From: CBDCWO01 sp965223405
GTDB taxonomy: Bacteria; Bacteroidota; Bacteroidia; Chitinophagales; Saprospiraceae
Length of the DNA: 64,000 bases
Assembly: GCA_965223405.1 (NCBI GenBank)
Contig: CBDCWO010000006.1
Coordinates: forward strand, 2,294,001-2,358,000
Direction of reading: 5' to 3'
Part shown: piece after piece, positions 63,815-64,000 of the stretch
Layout of the letters: each line of letters starts with the position of its first letter
Position numbering within the stretch: position 1 is the stretch's first letter
Made by a program: the position numbers and the translations under genes
Notes under the pieces: model-generated
The model's database searches: none
What the model saw: only the letters and a program-made list of their open reading frames with translations
What the model was told of the DNA's origin: nothing

Positions 63815-64000
63815 ATGGGTGACTTTAGAGATCTTATAGTATGGAGAGAAGCAAAAGATCTTGCAGTTGATATTTATAAGCACTCTAATGAAGGATTTAA
63901 CTCTGATTATAGATTTAAAACACAATTAACAAGTGCGGTGGTTTCGATTTCATCAAACATTGACGAGGGAGATGAACTGAACTCAAACAAACAAAGTGTT
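63815..64000 (+). CDS. S23/IVP four-helix-bundle protein, copy B (partial, runs off window)
   Basis: ATG 63815 starts an open frame to the right edge (62 residues visible): MGDFRDLIVWREAKDLAVDI, then YRFKTQLTSAVVSISSNIDE and GDELNSNKQSV. FRDLxVWxxA and the SISSNIxEG helix are the signatures of the 23S-rRNA-intervening-sequence/four-helix-bundle family (about 115-125 residues when complete). No catalytic residues are known; members are pentameric helical proteins of unclear function. It is nearly identical at DNA level to broken copy A over its first 60 bases, and distantly related to the N-terminal domain of the fusion at 58984. Confidence 0.88.
   Translation, partial: MGDFRDLIVWREAKDLAVDIYKHSNEGFNSDYRFKTQLTSAVVSISSNIDEGDELNSNKQSV

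Overview
The window is AT-rich chromosomal DNA from a member of the Bacteroidota. I infer a Saprospiria/Chitinophaga/Cytophaga-like lineage from gene content, not from any 16S gene. The evidence is TAnnTTTG-type -7 promoter elements and few Shine-Dalgarno sites, Bacteroidota-typical families (DUF4175, DUF2851, DUF4294, a one-cysteine DksA-like protein, a UpxY/NusG-like antiterminator), a mevalonate-pathway decarboxylase, and OmpA/PD40 and Omp85 surface proteins. No rRNA, tRNA, CRISPR array or complete IS element was found.

Layout. 1-8.9 kb: a truncated Omp85-like gene, an FKBP lipoprotein, a porin-like protein, a fasciclin lipoprotein, a leftward regulatory cluster (CBS protein, TM2/TPR/SHOCT protein, SpoIIE-type phosphatase), PrsW, MazG-like and Dtd. 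8.88-9.34 kb: a 460-bp very AT-rich gap with three DnaA-box-like sites, a candidate replication origin. 9.3-11.2 kb: heme A synthase and an alpha/beta hydrolase, ending in a long inverted repeat. 11.3-28.8 kb, all leftward: two M1 peptidases, thrABC, ybeY, an anti-sigma-like ATPase, a giant DUF4175 protein, dapD, a PAP2-like protein and an OmpA protein. Two ParB-binding (parS-like) palindromes lie at 13.66 and 14.07 kb. 28.9-38.8 kb: DUF4294, mvaD, rhodanese, an alkyltransferase-like protein, a TrpF-like relic, YqeY, rsmA, pdxA, dksA-like, lspA, nadD, dnaN and an inactive-looking M16 protein. 38.9-51.4 kb: mreBCD-pbp2-folA-DUF2851-lpxK-Wzi/RemB-like-metH, an envelope and one-carbon cluster with tight overlaps.

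51.4-64 kb is the start of a surface polysaccharide locus: a Wza-like six-SLBB export protein, a Wzz-like co-polymerase, a winged-helix regulator with a dyad in front of it, a UpxY-like antiterminator, and nucleotide-sugar genes. The latter are two UDP-sugar dehydrogenases, a DegT aminotransferase, an acetyltransferase, a Gfo/Idh dehydrogenase and a polysaccharide-deacetylase-like protein. Together they resemble the Wbp route to UDP-2,3-diacetamido-2,3-dideoxy-glucuronic acid. No glycosyltransferases are inside the window, so the locus should continue to the right.

The most unusual items are: the origin-like gap plus two parS-like sites; a 23S-rRNA-intervening-sequence (S23) four-helix-bundle domain fused to the sugar acetyltransferase; and, at the right edge, tandem units made of a 9-bp minisatellite plus a free-standing S23 gene, the first copy broken by a nonsense codon. 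Others are the regulator dyad and GC hairpin around the upxY gene, a TrpF-like protein and an alkyltransferase-like protein that have lost their catalytic cysteines, and a palindromic divergent promoter between rsmA and pdxA.
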